DNA of 23,239 nucleotides from Actinomycetota bacterium (GTDB lineage Bacteria > Actinomycetota > Humimicrobiia > Humimicrobiales > Humimicrobiaceae). Below the pieces are notes generated by a model. That model was not told the origin of the DNA and did not search any database. It saw only the letters and a list, made by a program, of their open reading frames with translations. The translations under genes and the position numbers were made by a program. Below are positions 1 through 6,877 of this stretch, in pieces. The first letter of the stretch is position 1. Every line of letters begins with the position of its first letter. The stretch lies in NCBI GenBank assembly GCA_028695395.1, contig JAQVJB010000011.1:1-23239 (forward strand). The letters are read 5' to 3'.

Positions 1-33
1 TTATATTTAAAAGATTAAAAGGAGGTGAATAAA

Positions 34-132
34 ATGGAGAAGGTAAAAAAGATAACATCATTTATTTTTTTAAACTATTGGCTGATTTTTGTAGTACTTG
101 CAATTTTAGGAATAAGTGCAGTCACAAAATAA
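34..132 (+). CDS. Small single-pass membrane protein, unknown function (32 aa)
   Basis: This short ORF begins with ATG and encodes MEKVKKITSFIFLNYWLIFV followed by a hydrophobic stretch ending GISAVTK. It has a basic N-terminus and one membrane segment at about residues 9-29. The support for translation is the ribosome-binding site: AAAGGAGGTGA at 18-28 is complementary to the 16S 3' end over 11 bases and sits 5 nt before the ATG. A strong hairpin terminator follows 30 nt after the stop, so it looks like the last or only gene of a plus-strand transcript entering from the left. I do not recognise the family. It has the size of KdpF-type membrane peptides but I see no KdpF match. That it is translated is fairly likely; the function is unknown. 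Confidence 0.6.
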   Translation: MEKVKKITSFIFLNYWLIFVVLAILGISAVTK

Positions 133-161
133 GCAAAATCAAAAATAAGTCATAGGCAAAC

Positions 162-206
162 AGGCGCTGGTAAAGAAATATTTAAAATCTTACTAGTGCT
201 TTTTTG
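162..206 (+). terminator. Rho-independent terminator after the 32-aa ORF
   Basis: The left arm (162-176, AGGCGCTGGTAAAGA) pairs with the right arm (188-201, TCTTACTAGTGCTT) over about 14 pairs, with one bulged A at 172 and three G-T pairs. The loop is 11 nt. A run of Ts (200-205), then G and TTTT, follows directly. On the minus strand the hairpin is not followed by a T tract, so it should work mainly on the plus strand, ending the transcript of the small ORF at 34-132. Confidence 0.75.
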
Positions 207-212
207 TTTTAT

Positions 213-920
213 TCAGCCTCTTATTTTAAACGGGTTAAAATCTGTCTTATAATCATAGTGATCTATATTTTCTTTTTTCTTAAGAAAATTTACTATTCTA
301 TATGTTGCAGGTGTCATTATTATTTCAAGTCCAACTTTAAAAATGTAATTGGAAATTATTATTGAAAGTAAAAGCTTGCCAGAATAAAGTCCGGCAAATG
401 CTATTACGCAAAATAGTAATGTATCTATCGCCTGGCCTGCTATGGTAGAAGTAATAGTTCTTGTCCAGAGCCACTTTCCCTTTGTTAGTATTTTCATCTT
501 TGCAAGTATTATAGAATTTGAAAACTCCCCTGCAAAATAAGCAATCAGGGAAGCTCCGACTATTCTTGGTGTCTGTCCAAGTATAGCAATATAGGCACTC
601 TGCAATCCCCAGCCTTCTGCAGGCTTTAATATGCCTATAAGCCATAAAATAAGAGACATTAAAAAAGCACTAAAGAAACCTATCCATATTGCTTTTCTTG
701 TTTTTTTATATCCGTACACCTCTGTCAGTATATCCCCGAATATATATGAAAGAGGGAAAATTATAGTTCCGCCATCAAAAGTAAATCTCCATACCTGCGT
801 AATTTTCGTCGAGGCAATATTTGATATTAGCAGGACAGCAACAAAGAGGCCGAGTATTATTTCAAAATATTTATATTTTTTTTCTTCTGAAAAATTATTT
901 TCATTTTTTTTATAACTCAT
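213..920 (-). CDS. yhhQ: Queuosine precursor transporter (YhhQ/VUT family)
   Basis: This 235-residue integral membrane protein belongs to the COG1738/YhhQ family, which imports queuosine precursors (preQ0/preQ1 or queuine) for tRNA wobble-base modification. The diagnostic block GGTIIFPLSYIFGDILTEVY is at residues 50-69, followed by GYKKTRKAIW. Further conserved parts are GEFSNS near 131-136 and the R-T-I-T-S-T-IAGQAIDT region near 154-167. About six hydrophobic segments can be seen. Length fits the family. It is alone on its strand: the terminator at 162-206 belongs to the opposite strand, and the gene has its own TTGACA-type promoter with a leader of about 37 nt. That leader is too short for a preQ1 riboswitch, which is one known control of such genes. 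The Shine-Dalgarno is weak (TGGAT, about 10 nt upstream). Family assignment is solid; the exact substrate is inferred from the family. Confidence 0.88.
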   Translation of the reverse strand: MSYKKNENNFSEEKKYKYFEIILGLFVAVLLISNIASTKITQVWRFTFDGGTIIFPLSYIFGDILTEVYGYKKTRKAIWIGFFSAFLMSLILWLIGILKPAEGWGLQSAYIAILGQTPRIVGASLIAYFAGEFSNSIILAKMKILTKGKWLWTRTITSTIAGQAIDTLLFCVIAFAGLYSGKLLLSIIISNYIFKVGLEIIMTPATYRIVNFLKKKENIDHYDYKTDFNPFKIRG

Positions 921-962
921 TTGAAATATCCAGTAAATTTTAAAATTTTGTAATAAAAATCA

Positions 963-993
963 ATTATATATATAATAAGTAATTATCTGTCAA
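963..993 (-). promoter_or_regulatory. Sigma-70-type promoter for the queuosine precursor transporter
   Basis: The minus strand has a perfect TTGACA at 993-988. After 17 nt comes TATATA (970-965), or after 19 nt TATAAT (968-963). Transcription would start near 957 and give a leader of about 37 nt before the ATG at 920. In such AT-rich DNA a -10 match is common by chance, but the exact -35 in the only divergent gap makes this credible. Confidence 0.55.
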
Positions 994-1015
994 ATGAATA
1001 ATCATTTTGTATATT
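987..1015 (+). promoter_or_regulatory. Possible divergent promoter for the 82-aa gene
   Basis: CTGTCA (987-992) is followed after 17 nt by TATATT (1010-1015), about 40 nt before the ATG at 1057. Its -35 overlaps the TTGACA of the opposite-strand promoter, so the two would use the same helix segment. The match is modest and could be chance in AT-rich sequence. Confidence 0.3.
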
Positions 1016-1056
1016 GAATTTATAATTTATTTTTAAATTATCCTTGGAGGAAATAA

Positions 1057-1305
1057 ATGTGTGGAAATAATTCTAAAAAAAAGAAAATTGATTCAAAAGT
1101 TTTTGCCTATATTGCCGGAGGCGCTGTATTGGGCGGCATAGCAGGTTTTGTTATAAGTAAAGTAGGGATAAAAAGCATTACAAATTTTCTAAAGGAAAAA
1201 GAAGTCATCCCAAAAAATATAAGCAAGATAATCGATGATTTCGACTTCAAATCATTCAGCTCAAAAAATATTGATGACGACTTAAAAGATATAATGGATG
1301 AATAA
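1057..1305 (+). CDS. Small membrane-anchored protein, unknown function (82 aa)
   Basis: I do not recognise a named family. The start is well supported: GGAGG lies 7 nt before the ATG. The N-terminus is short and basic (MCGNNSKKKKID), then a glycine-rich hydrophobic segment AGGAVLGGIAGFVIS at about residues 20-34 looks like one membrane helix. The rest is charged and probably helical, ending in an acidic tail (DDDLKDIMDE). The layout resembles YtxH-like small membrane proteins, but I see no diagnostic motif. Cys2 is not in a lipobox setting. It converges on the end of the long minus-strand run with only 2 bp between stop codons, and no clear terminator separates them. Confidence 0.7.
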   Translation: MCGNNSKKKKIDSKVFAYIAGGAVLGGIAGFVISKVGIKSITNFLKEKEVIPKNISKIIDDFDFKSFSSKNIDDDLKDIMDE

Positions 1306-1307
1306 TC

Positions 1308-1652
1308 CTATTCTTTTTTGTCATTATCGCTCGAAGACTCACTGAGTTTCTCATAATTTTTTCTTGGATATTTTCTGATTATATTTACATAATAGATTAT
1401 AGAAGAAATCCCTGCTGCAAGAGGTATTACCAGGGTTACCAGAAGTATGATAAGCCAGGTTGACTTGGGATTATCCTGAGGATTAGGGAATTCTTCATTT
1501 TTTCTTTGTGAAATATCAACAATTGCTATTATCCAGAATACAAAAAGCGCAATAAAAACGGCTGCTATAAAAACAATAAAGCACATGTATACTCCCATAA
1601 AACCGAATAATGCACTTGTAATTATATTGCCCTCATTTGCTGAAATAAGCAC
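1308..1652 (-). CDS. Two-helix membrane protein with PLDc_N-like domain
   Basis: I place the start at GTG 1652: GAAAGGAG (1665-1658) lies exactly 5 nt upstream, while a longer reading frame reaching 1694 would contain this Shine-Dalgarno inside the gene. That gives 114 residues. Two hydrophobic segments (about 20-45 and 66-90) flank a short loop containing the IVDISQR motif and an N-P-K-S-T-W stretch. This is the layout of the PLDc_N domain, a short membrane module found alone or before phospholipase D/cardiolipin synthase domains: W-x-x-x-I-x-D, then a second helix ending YYVNIIRKYPR. No catalytic HKD motif is present, so it is not an enzyme. The C-terminus is hydrophilic and serine/acid rich. 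Its role is unknown. It is the last gene of the minus-strand run. Confidence 0.65.
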   Translation of the reverse strand: MLISANEGNIITSALFGFMGVYMCFIVFIAAVFIALFVFWIIAIVDISQRKNEEFPNPQDNPKSTWLIILLVTLVIPLAAGISSIIYYVNIIRKYPRKNYEKLSESSSDNDKKE

Positions 1653-1711
1653 TGTTTCTCCTTTCATCATATTTTGTAAAAACATCCATAACAAAAAAAG
1701 AATGTTTTATC

Positions 1712-2200
1712 TTATTGCTTCAGGGTCTTTGAGGAAAACCAAAGTCCGCCTACAAGCATTTTGCCTTCTCCCTCTTCAAAAACAAATTGGACAGTCACAG
1801 CTCCCTGCGTTTCCTTTGAATATTTTGTTTCATAAAAAACACTGGTAAAGCCTTTTTCAGTAAGTGTTTTTATAAAAGACAGACTACCTTTTTCATATTC
1901 ACCTATTTTTTCATTAATAGGTTTGCAGATCTTGTCAATAAATGCTTCCTTCTCATTTCCATATTCCTGCTGTGTTTCTGTATTAATCATAGCTTTAAGA
2001 CTTTTCTTAAAATCTTCACTCAATTTATCCGAAACAGAATCATAATCGTTTGCGCTTACTGCAAGCAGAAAATCTTCTGCAATAGCTTTGCTGTAGTCAG
2101 GTTCGGTTATTCCTCTTTTTGCACAACCGCCAACAAACAGGAAGGAAACCGTAACAAGAATTAAAACCCAAGCTAGCAACAATATTTTTTTATTTGTCAT
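1712..2200 (-). CDS. Predicted lipoprotein with DUF3887-like domain
   Basis: The 162-residue product starts with a lipoprotein signal peptide: MTNKKI, a hydrophobic core, then a lipobox FVGG with Cys26 as the lipidation site. The mature part begins AKRGITEPDYSKAIAEDFLL. It continues with a small alpha/beta domain of the kind annotated DUF3887 (NTF2-like fold): a helix containing A-x-D-F-L-L-A-V, then S-x-x-F-K, and a C-terminal strand VTVQFVFEEGEG ending in a Trp-containing GGLWF. That places it outside the membrane, anchored by lipid. GGAG lies 5 nt before the ATG. It is 90 nt downstream of the flavoprotein gene and no terminator is seen in that gap. The family assignment is by pattern only. 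Confidence 0.7.
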   Translation of the reverse strand: MTNKKILLLAWVLILVTVSFLFVGGCAKRGITEPDYSKAIAEDFLLAVSANDYDSVSDKLSEDFKKSLKAMINTETQQEYGNEKEAFIDKICKPINEKIGEYEKGSLSFIKTLTEKGFTSVFYETKYSKETQGAVTVQFVFEEGEGKMLVGGLWFSSKTLKQ

Positions 2201-2290
2201 TTAATCTCCAATCATTTACCAGAAAAATTTAATTTAAATATATTTGTCCATATTATTAAGCATCATTTAAAAGCCTGTGGATATATAATA

Positions 2291-2872
2291 TCAGTCTTGG
2301 ATTTTCTTTAAAAGCCATGACATGTTCCTGGCAAGATTTATAAATGTCTCAATGCCTTCCTTATCATTTAAAATCTCGCCTTTCTCTCTTCCTATTGCAA
2401 TATTCCAGTAAGAAGAACAGGGAATAATGCATCCGCTTATAAGAAACATTTTATTTATCTGAAGAACTGAATCTACCGCACCTGCTCTTCTTGCAATGGC
2501 TATCCCCGCTGCTACTTTCCTGCTTAATTTCATATCAGCTGCTCTTGAAACATAGCCAAGCCTGTCAATAAAAGCTTTTGCTTCTGCAGTAATAGATCCA
2601 AAATATGTAGGTGAGCCTATTATAAGACCCTCGCTATCATAAACTTTTTTTATTGCATCATTTACGATATCGTCTTCTATTTTACAAAATCCGCTCTTTG
2701 TTTTTTTACATATGCCGCATGCATCACAACCATAGATATTTTCACAACCCACCTGAATAATTTCAGTTGATATTGATTCCTTGTCAAGCTCTTCAGCTAT
2801 GACATTCAGGCCCGTATAAGTGTTGCCATCTTTTCTGGGACTGCAATTAAATAATGTAACCTTCATTCTCAT
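2291..2872 (-). CDS. Iron-sulfur flavoprotein (NADPH-dependent FMN reductase/flavodoxin-like fold)
   Basis: This 193-residue protein has a flavodoxin-like fold. The N-terminal phosphate-binding loop is NCSPRKDGNT, and the second FMN loop is GSPTYFGSITAEAKAFIDRL. Between them is a compact cysteine motif C-x2-C-x2-C-x7-C (CDACGICKKTKSGFC), the [4Fe-4S] pattern described for archaeal and clostridial iron-sulfur flavoproteins (Isf). It would act as a cytoplasmic electron carrier or small-molecule/quinone/O2 reductase; the substrate cannot be read from sequence. The ATG at 2872 overlaps the alr stop (ATGA), so translation is probably coupled to alr; an ATG two codons later is an alternative start. 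Presence of the cluster motif hints at an anaerobic or low-oxygen lifestyle. Confidence 0.82.
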   Translation of the reverse strand: MRMKVTLFNCSPRKDGNTYTGLNVIAEELDKESISTEIIQVGCENIYGCDACGICKKTKSGFCKIEDDIVNDAIKKVYDSEGLIIGSPTYFGSITAEAKAFIDRLGYVSRAADMKLSRKVAAGIAIARRAGAVDSVLQINKMFLISGCIIPCSSYWNIAIGREKGEILNDKEGIETFINLARNMSWLLKKIQD

Positions 2873-4083
2873 CTGCCTTTCATATATGTCCTTGGTATTC
2901 TATCTCCTATCATGCAAATTATTTCATAATTAATAGTCTCTATAAGCCCGGCAAGTTCAGTTACAGTTATTTCCTTATTGCCGCTTCTTCCTATAAGAAC
3001 TATTTCATCTCCAGCTTTTACTCCCTCTGCTCCGCTGCAGCCGGTCAAATCAATCATCGTCTGATCCATTGTAATGTTTCCGACAACAGGAGCAAGGCTA
3101 TCATTGAAAATAGTATAGGCTTTATTAGAAAAATTCCACGAATAGCCATCTGCATATCCTACAGGAATAGTTGCTATTATGCTATCTCTTTCAGTTTTAA
3201 AGGTACCGCAGTAAGATATGCTTTCTCCTTTTGGAATCCTTTTTACAAATGATATTTTTGCTTTAAGGCTTAAAACAGGTTTTAAATTTTTAAGAAAGTC
3301 AATCACATCTTTACTGCAAAAATCAGTATAATCTTCATTAAAGGGATTAATCCCATAAACAATAATACCCAGCCTTACAATATCAAGATGCATCTTAGGG
3401 TATCTTAAAAATGCAGCACTGTTTGAACAATGGTAATTTCTGATTTCAGGGCATTTGATTTTAAGTTCATGCATTATTTTATTAAATCTGTCCCACTGCA
3501 GCGTATTATAAGAATCTTCTTTTTTGGACGCACATGCAAAATGAGTAAATACCCCTTCAATTGTTATTCCCGGCATTTTTGATATTTCTATTATGTCTCT
3601 TGCGGCATCTTTAAAATTAAGTCCTATCCTGTTCATCCCGGTATCAATCTTGATATGGACTCTGCAATCTTTATTAATGGAACAGCAGACATCTGAAATT
3701 ATTTTCGCACTTTCAAGTGAAGTGACTGAAAGATTTATGTCATTTTCAACAGCATCTTTTACTTTCTCAGGCGAGTGTGCGCCCAGGCATATTATAGGAG
3801 CTTTTATCCCGCCATTTCTTAGTTTCAGCCCTTCATGTATCAATGCTACACCCAGGGAAGAGGAACCGGCATCAAGCGCTCTTTTTGATATTTCCAAAAG
3901 ACCGTGGCCATATGCATTTGCTTTCACAACAGTCATTATCGAGGGTTTTTTATTCATGCCTGCCGGATTATAAGAAGAAATGAATTTTTGTATCAGTTTT
4001 AAATTACTTTCAAGATTTTTCAGATTTATTTCAACCCAGGCAAAACGATCATCAGGATGATAAACGTGATTTAAATTATCCAT
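2869..4083 (-). CDS. alr: Alanine racemase
   Basis: Alanine racemase interconverts L- and D-alanine with PLP and supplies D-Ala for peptidoglycan. I choose ATG 4083 (404 aa). A longer frame reaching 4173 would overlap the preceding CBS gene by about 70 nt and adds residues unlike the family, whereas the product from 4083 begins just before the conserved FAWVEINLKNLESNL. The PLP lysine is K54 in TVVKANAYGHG; the catalytic tyrosine is Y291 in SISYCGT; the Arg loop KIDTGMNRIG and the C-terminal GDRIPRTY block are present. AGGAAG lies 11 nt upstream, a long but usable spacing. The length is slightly above the usual 360-390. The gene follows nnr and the CBS gene and is coupled by ATGA to the flavoprotein downstream. 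An nnr-alr neighbourhood is typical of Actinobacteria. Confidence 0.95.
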   Translation of the reverse strand: MDNLNHVYHPDDRFAWVEINLKNLESNLKLIQKFISSYNPAGMNKKPSIMTVVKANAYGHGLLEISKRALDAGSSSLGVALIHEGLKLRNGGIKAPIICLGAHSPEKVKDAVENDINLSVTSLESAKIISDVCCSINKDCRVHIKIDTGMNRIGLNFKDAARDIIEISKMPGITIEGVFTHFACASKKEDSYNTLQWDRFNKIMHELKIKCPEIRNYHCSNSAAFLRYPKMHLDIVRLGIIVYGINPFNEDYTDFCSKDVIDFLKNLKPVLSLKAKISFVKRIPKGESISYCGTFKTERDSIIATIPVGYADGYSWNFSNKAYTIFNDSLAPVVGNITMDQTMIDLTGCSGAEGVKAGDEIVLIGRSGNKEITVTELAGLIETINYEIICMIGDRIPRTYMKGR

Positions 4084-4102
4084 ATCTAGATTATCTTCCT
4101 GT

Positions 4103-4567
4103 TCAGTCTTTTTTCGCAAAAGATTTAACAATATCTGCCCGTGTAACAATCCCGACAGGTTTATTCTCTTCATCGACTATAGGGATTCTGTTAACTCCGT
4201 TTTTTACCATCATCTCTGCAATTTCGGATACCTCTGTGTTTATCCTGGCAGAGATTACTTTACGGGTCATGATTTCTTCAACTTTTATGGCAAGGTGTTT
4301 TCTCAAATTATTTTTGAATTTTGTAAAACTTTCAAGATATATTATTCCGTCAAGCAATTTAAAATAACGGGGAAAATGCAACTCTGTGTCTTTAACGATG
4401 ATATCCCCCTCTGTGGCTATCCCTACCATATTACCATTATCATCCACAACCGGAACACCGCTTATCTTTTTTTCTAAAAGCAATCCGGACAGCTCTTCAA
4501 TTGAGGCATCCTTATTAATAGTAATGACATTGCCTGACATTATGTCCTTTGCAATAGGTTCAGACAT
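4103..4567 (-). CDS. Stand-alone tandem CBS-domain protein
   Basis: The 154-residue protein consists of two CBS motifs and nothing else. The first is about residues 8-65, with the core SGVPVVDDNGNMVGIATEGD; the second is about 97-152, with NRIPIVDEENKPVGIVTRAD. A linker with an aromatic patch (FPRYFKLLDGIIYLESF) separates them. CBS pairs bind adenine nucleotides or similar ligands and act as energy or metabolite sensors. With no attached effector domain, it must regulate a partner protein in trans, which cannot be named from this sequence. AAGGAG lies 6 nt before the ATG. It sits between nnr and alr, 19 nt upstream of the alr start, and is probably in the same transcript. Confidence 0.88.
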   Translation of the reverse strand: MSEPIAKDIMSGNVITINKDASIEELSGLLLEKKISGVPVVDDNGNMVGIATEGDIIVKDTELHFPRYFKLLDGIIYLESFTKFKNNLRKHLAIKVEEIMTRKVISARINTEVSEIAEMMVKNGVNRIPIVDEENKPVGIVTRADIVKSFAKKD

Positions 4568-4637
4568 AATCTTCTCCTTAATTTTTTTAAGTAAAATAAT
4601 TTATATATTTAAGAATTAAATATAATAAAAATCAATT

Positions 4638-6362
4638 TTAATACTTTAATTTTTCAATTTCCAGAAATACCTTTTTTAATCCTTCAAGCAGATCGCTGGC
4701 TATCATTGAAGTTTTGCCCGTATTAATGCTTATCAGGTCAGAAGCAAGTCCATGGACATAGACACCGCAAACTGCTGCACTTAACCTGTCCATCCCCTGA
4801 CAGAGAAAAGAACCGATAATCCCCGTCAGTATGTCGCCTGTACCTGCAGTTGCAAGCGCAAAATCTCCAGTTGGATTTATAAAGGTATCTTTATTTAATG
4901 TAATAATGCTTGAAGAACCTTTAAGTACCGAAACGACATCGAATTTTTCAGAAGACTCATGGTTGACTTCTATCCTGTCTTCAGGTTTAATCTTTTCCTT
5001 CAAAAGAATTGAGCATAATTCCCCAGAATGAGGAGTTATTATTACATTTTCCAGATTAAACAAATTATCATCCTGGACCTCCATCGGACTTGAAAGGGCC
5101 CTTAGACCATCAGCATCAAGAACAATAGGAATTTTAATGTTTTTAAGTATTTCCCTTACAAGCATAACTGTGCTTGGATTTCTGGAAAGACCCGGCCCTA
5201 TCGCAAGAGCATCATACTTTTTACTTTCATTTTGTATGTCATCAAAAGAATTTAAATGAAGGCTTCCTGCATCTGTCTGCGCTACAGGATATGTCATGGT
5301 TTCAGTCAGCTTATTTTCAAATATTTCATTTAATTCCTCCGGGCATACAAGAGTTACAATTCCTGCTCCTGCTCTCATTGCAGCCTGGCAAGTCATTACT
5401 GCAGCACCGGTAAAACCTCTGGAACCTGCTATTACCAGCAGTTTTCCTATTGAATGCTTGTAAGAATAAGCACCTCTGTCTGGCAGTTTTTCAGAAACCC
5501 ATCTCAATGTAGCTTCAAAATAGCTTTCATGCTTTTTTAAAATATCTTTTGGAATTCCTATATCAGCAATTATTACTTCCCCTGAATTAACAGAGCCAGG
5601 ATAAATGACATGACCTGTCTTTTTAGTCCCGAAGGTAATTGTATAATCTGCTTTCATGGCTTCCCCAAGTATCCTGCCAGTATCAGAATCTATCCCTGAA
5701 GGAATGTCCACGGCAAAAACAATCAAATCTTTTTTTATTTTTTTAGCTTGATTTACAGTAGAAATAATTTCCAAGCCTATTCCCCTGATTTTATCATTAT
5801 GCAATCCGGTTCCAAATATAGCGTCCACAACAAAATCAGATTTTTGCAGATATCGCCCAAGCTCTTTTAAATATGCTTCATCATTTTCATTTTCAAGAAA
5901 AATTATCCTTATATTTCCAAAACTTTTCTCTTCACCGGTATCAGAGACTTCTTTTATCTTCAGTAATTCATTATAATAAAAAAAACTATCTCCACTCAGT
6001 TTCTCTCTGGTCCCTGTATAAAATAGCAATAATCCGACCCCTTTTTTTAAAAGATTTATCGCACATACAAAACCATCTCCTCCATTATTCCCGGTTCCGC
6101 AGATAATACAGCCATTCAATTTAAATAATGATTTATTTCCGCTGCTTTTAATAAGAGAGACTCTTTGCGCAATGTTCCCGGCATCGTTAATAATAGTGTC
6201 TTTTTCCTTATAGTAATCAAGTATGCAGTTTGAAACACTGGTGCCTGCATTATTCATAAGCAATCTTGATTCAATGCCAGAGTTCATGCATTCTCTATCA
6301 ATTTTTGCAGTATCGCTACCTTTAAGTATTTTTATAAGATTATCATCAGTATTGAAATCCAT
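4638..6362 (-). CDS. nnr: Bifunctional NAD(P)H-hydrate epimerase / ADP-dependent NAD(P)H-hydrate dehydratase
   Basis: This 574-residue fusion repairs hydrated NAD(P)H. The N-terminal YjeF/NnrE epimerase domain (about 1-285) shows GTGNNGGDG at 90-98, the Asp in VVDAIFGTGL (D180) and DIPSGIDSDTG (219-229). The C-terminal NnrD dehydratase domain (about 298-570) is a ribokinase-like fold starting KHSIGKLLVIAGS, with IGPGLSRNP, VLDADGLRAL, ITPHSGEL and the anion-hole motif TAGTGDILTG. Both active sites look complete. It is a little longer than usual because of insertions, such as an acidic stretch around 137-165 in the epimerase half. AGGA precedes the ATG by 6 nt. The 127-nt gap upstream (to acpS) contains a 12-bp AT hairpin. 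Confidence 0.95.
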   Translation of the reverse strand: MDFNTDDNLIKILKGSDTAKIDRECMNSGIESRLLMNNAGTSVSNCILDYYKEKDTIINDAGNIAQRVSLIKSSGNKSLFKLNGCIICGTGNNGGDGFVCAINLLKKGVGLLLFYTGTREKLSGDSFFYYNELLKIKEVSDTGEEKSFGNIRIIFLENENDEAYLKELGRYLQKSDFVVDAIFGTGLHNDKIRGIGLEIISTVNQAKKIKKDLIVFAVDIPSGIDSDTGRILGEAMKADYTITFGTKKTGHVIYPGSVNSGEVIIADIGIPKDILKKHESYFEATLRWVSEKLPDRGAYSYKHSIGKLLVIAGSRGFTGAAVMTCQAAMRAGAGIVTLVCPEELNEIFENKLTETMTYPVAQTDAGSLHLNSFDDIQNESKKYDALAIGPGLSRNPSTVMLVREILKNIKIPIVLDADGLRALSSPMEVQDDNLFNLENVIITPHSGELCSILLKEKIKPEDRIEVNHESSEKFDVVSVLKGSSSIITLNKDTFINPTGDFALATAGTGDILTGIIGSFLCQGMDRLSAAVCGVYVHGLASDLISINTGKTSMIASDLLEGLKKVFLEIEKLKY

Positions 6363-6399
6363 TGACTTTCCTGAATTCTTATTTCTTGCTTTTAATATT

Positions 6400-6429
6400 A
6401 AATTTAAAAATCTATTAATTTTTAAATTT
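6400..6429. repeat. Perfect 12-bp AT-only inverted repeat between acpS and nnr
   Basis: AAATTTAAAAAT (6400-6411) and ATTTTTAAATTT (6418-6429) are exact reverse complements separated by CTATTA. The minus-strand continuation (AATATTAAAAGC) and the plus-strand continuation (GTACAAACG) both lack a T tract, so this is not a standard terminator. It could be a protein-binding palindrome, a processing or stabilising hairpin, or an effect of AT richness. Confidence 0.5.
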
Positions 6430-6489
6430 GTACAAACGTAACTTATTTAAAATATTTTATCATAAAAACAATTGAGGGTCTTTATCTTG

Positions 6490-6873
6490 TCATGCATATA
6501 ATGAAACTGCAAATGCGATACAATACATTTTAGTGGACGTTATAGACAATTTAATTTCTTTTATATTAAGAGTAGTTACATACAATAATGTCCTGCCGCT
6601 TAAGGATACAATTGGTTTTCCGTCAGTATTATTACTTATGATTATTTCTTTAAAAAAAACATTTTTACCGATTCCCTGCCCAAGACTTTTTGCCACTGCT
6701 TCCTTTGCTGCAAACCTTGAAGCAAAGCATTCATATAAAACCTTGTCTTTTTTTGTGCAATAGCTTATCTCTAAATCAGTATATATTTTTTCCAGGAATG
6801 CAGGATATCTTTTGATAACCCTTTTTATTCTTTTAACTTCTATTAAGTCTGTTCCAATATTGAAAATATTCAA
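6490..6873 (-). CDS. acpS: Holo-[acyl-carrier-protein] synthase
   Basis: AcpS transfers 4'-phosphopantetheine from CoA to acyl carrier protein. I choose TTG 6873 (127 aa, product MNIFNIGTDLIEVKRI), because this puts the conserved IGTDLIEV at the N-terminus as in the family and starts 4 nt after the glmS stop. The TTG at 6903 would add ten unlike residues and overlap glmS by 26 nt. The Mg-binding residues are D9 in GTD and E58 in SRFAAKEAVAKSLG. The GKPIVSLSG strand is present; the C-terminal S-x-S-H region is altered to SITSTKMYCIAFAV, with Thr where His is common. The Shine-Dalgarno (GTGGAA) is weak and lies at the glmS stop, so reinitiation after glmS is likely. Confidence 0.88.
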   Translation of the reverse strand: MNIFNIGTDLIEVKRIKRVIKRYPAFLEKIYTDLEISYCTKKDKVLYECFASRFAAKEAVAKSLGQGIGKNVFFKEIIISNNTDGKPIVSLSGRTLLYVTTLNIKEIKLSITSTKMYCIAFAVSLYA

Positions 6874-6877
6874 TTTT

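Noticed and set aside
921..962. preQ1 riboswitch in the leader of the queuosine-precursor transporter
   Set aside because: The leader from the likely promoter is about 37 nt and AT-rich, with no C-rich/A-tail aptamer pattern.
1296..1320. Terminator at the convergent stop codons (GGAT...ATCC followed by TATTCTTTTTT)
   Set aside because: Only a 4-bp stem; too weak to support.
4084..4173. Longer alr start at 4173
   Set aside because: It overlaps the CBS gene by 71 nt and adds residues unlike Alr; ATG 4083 fits better.
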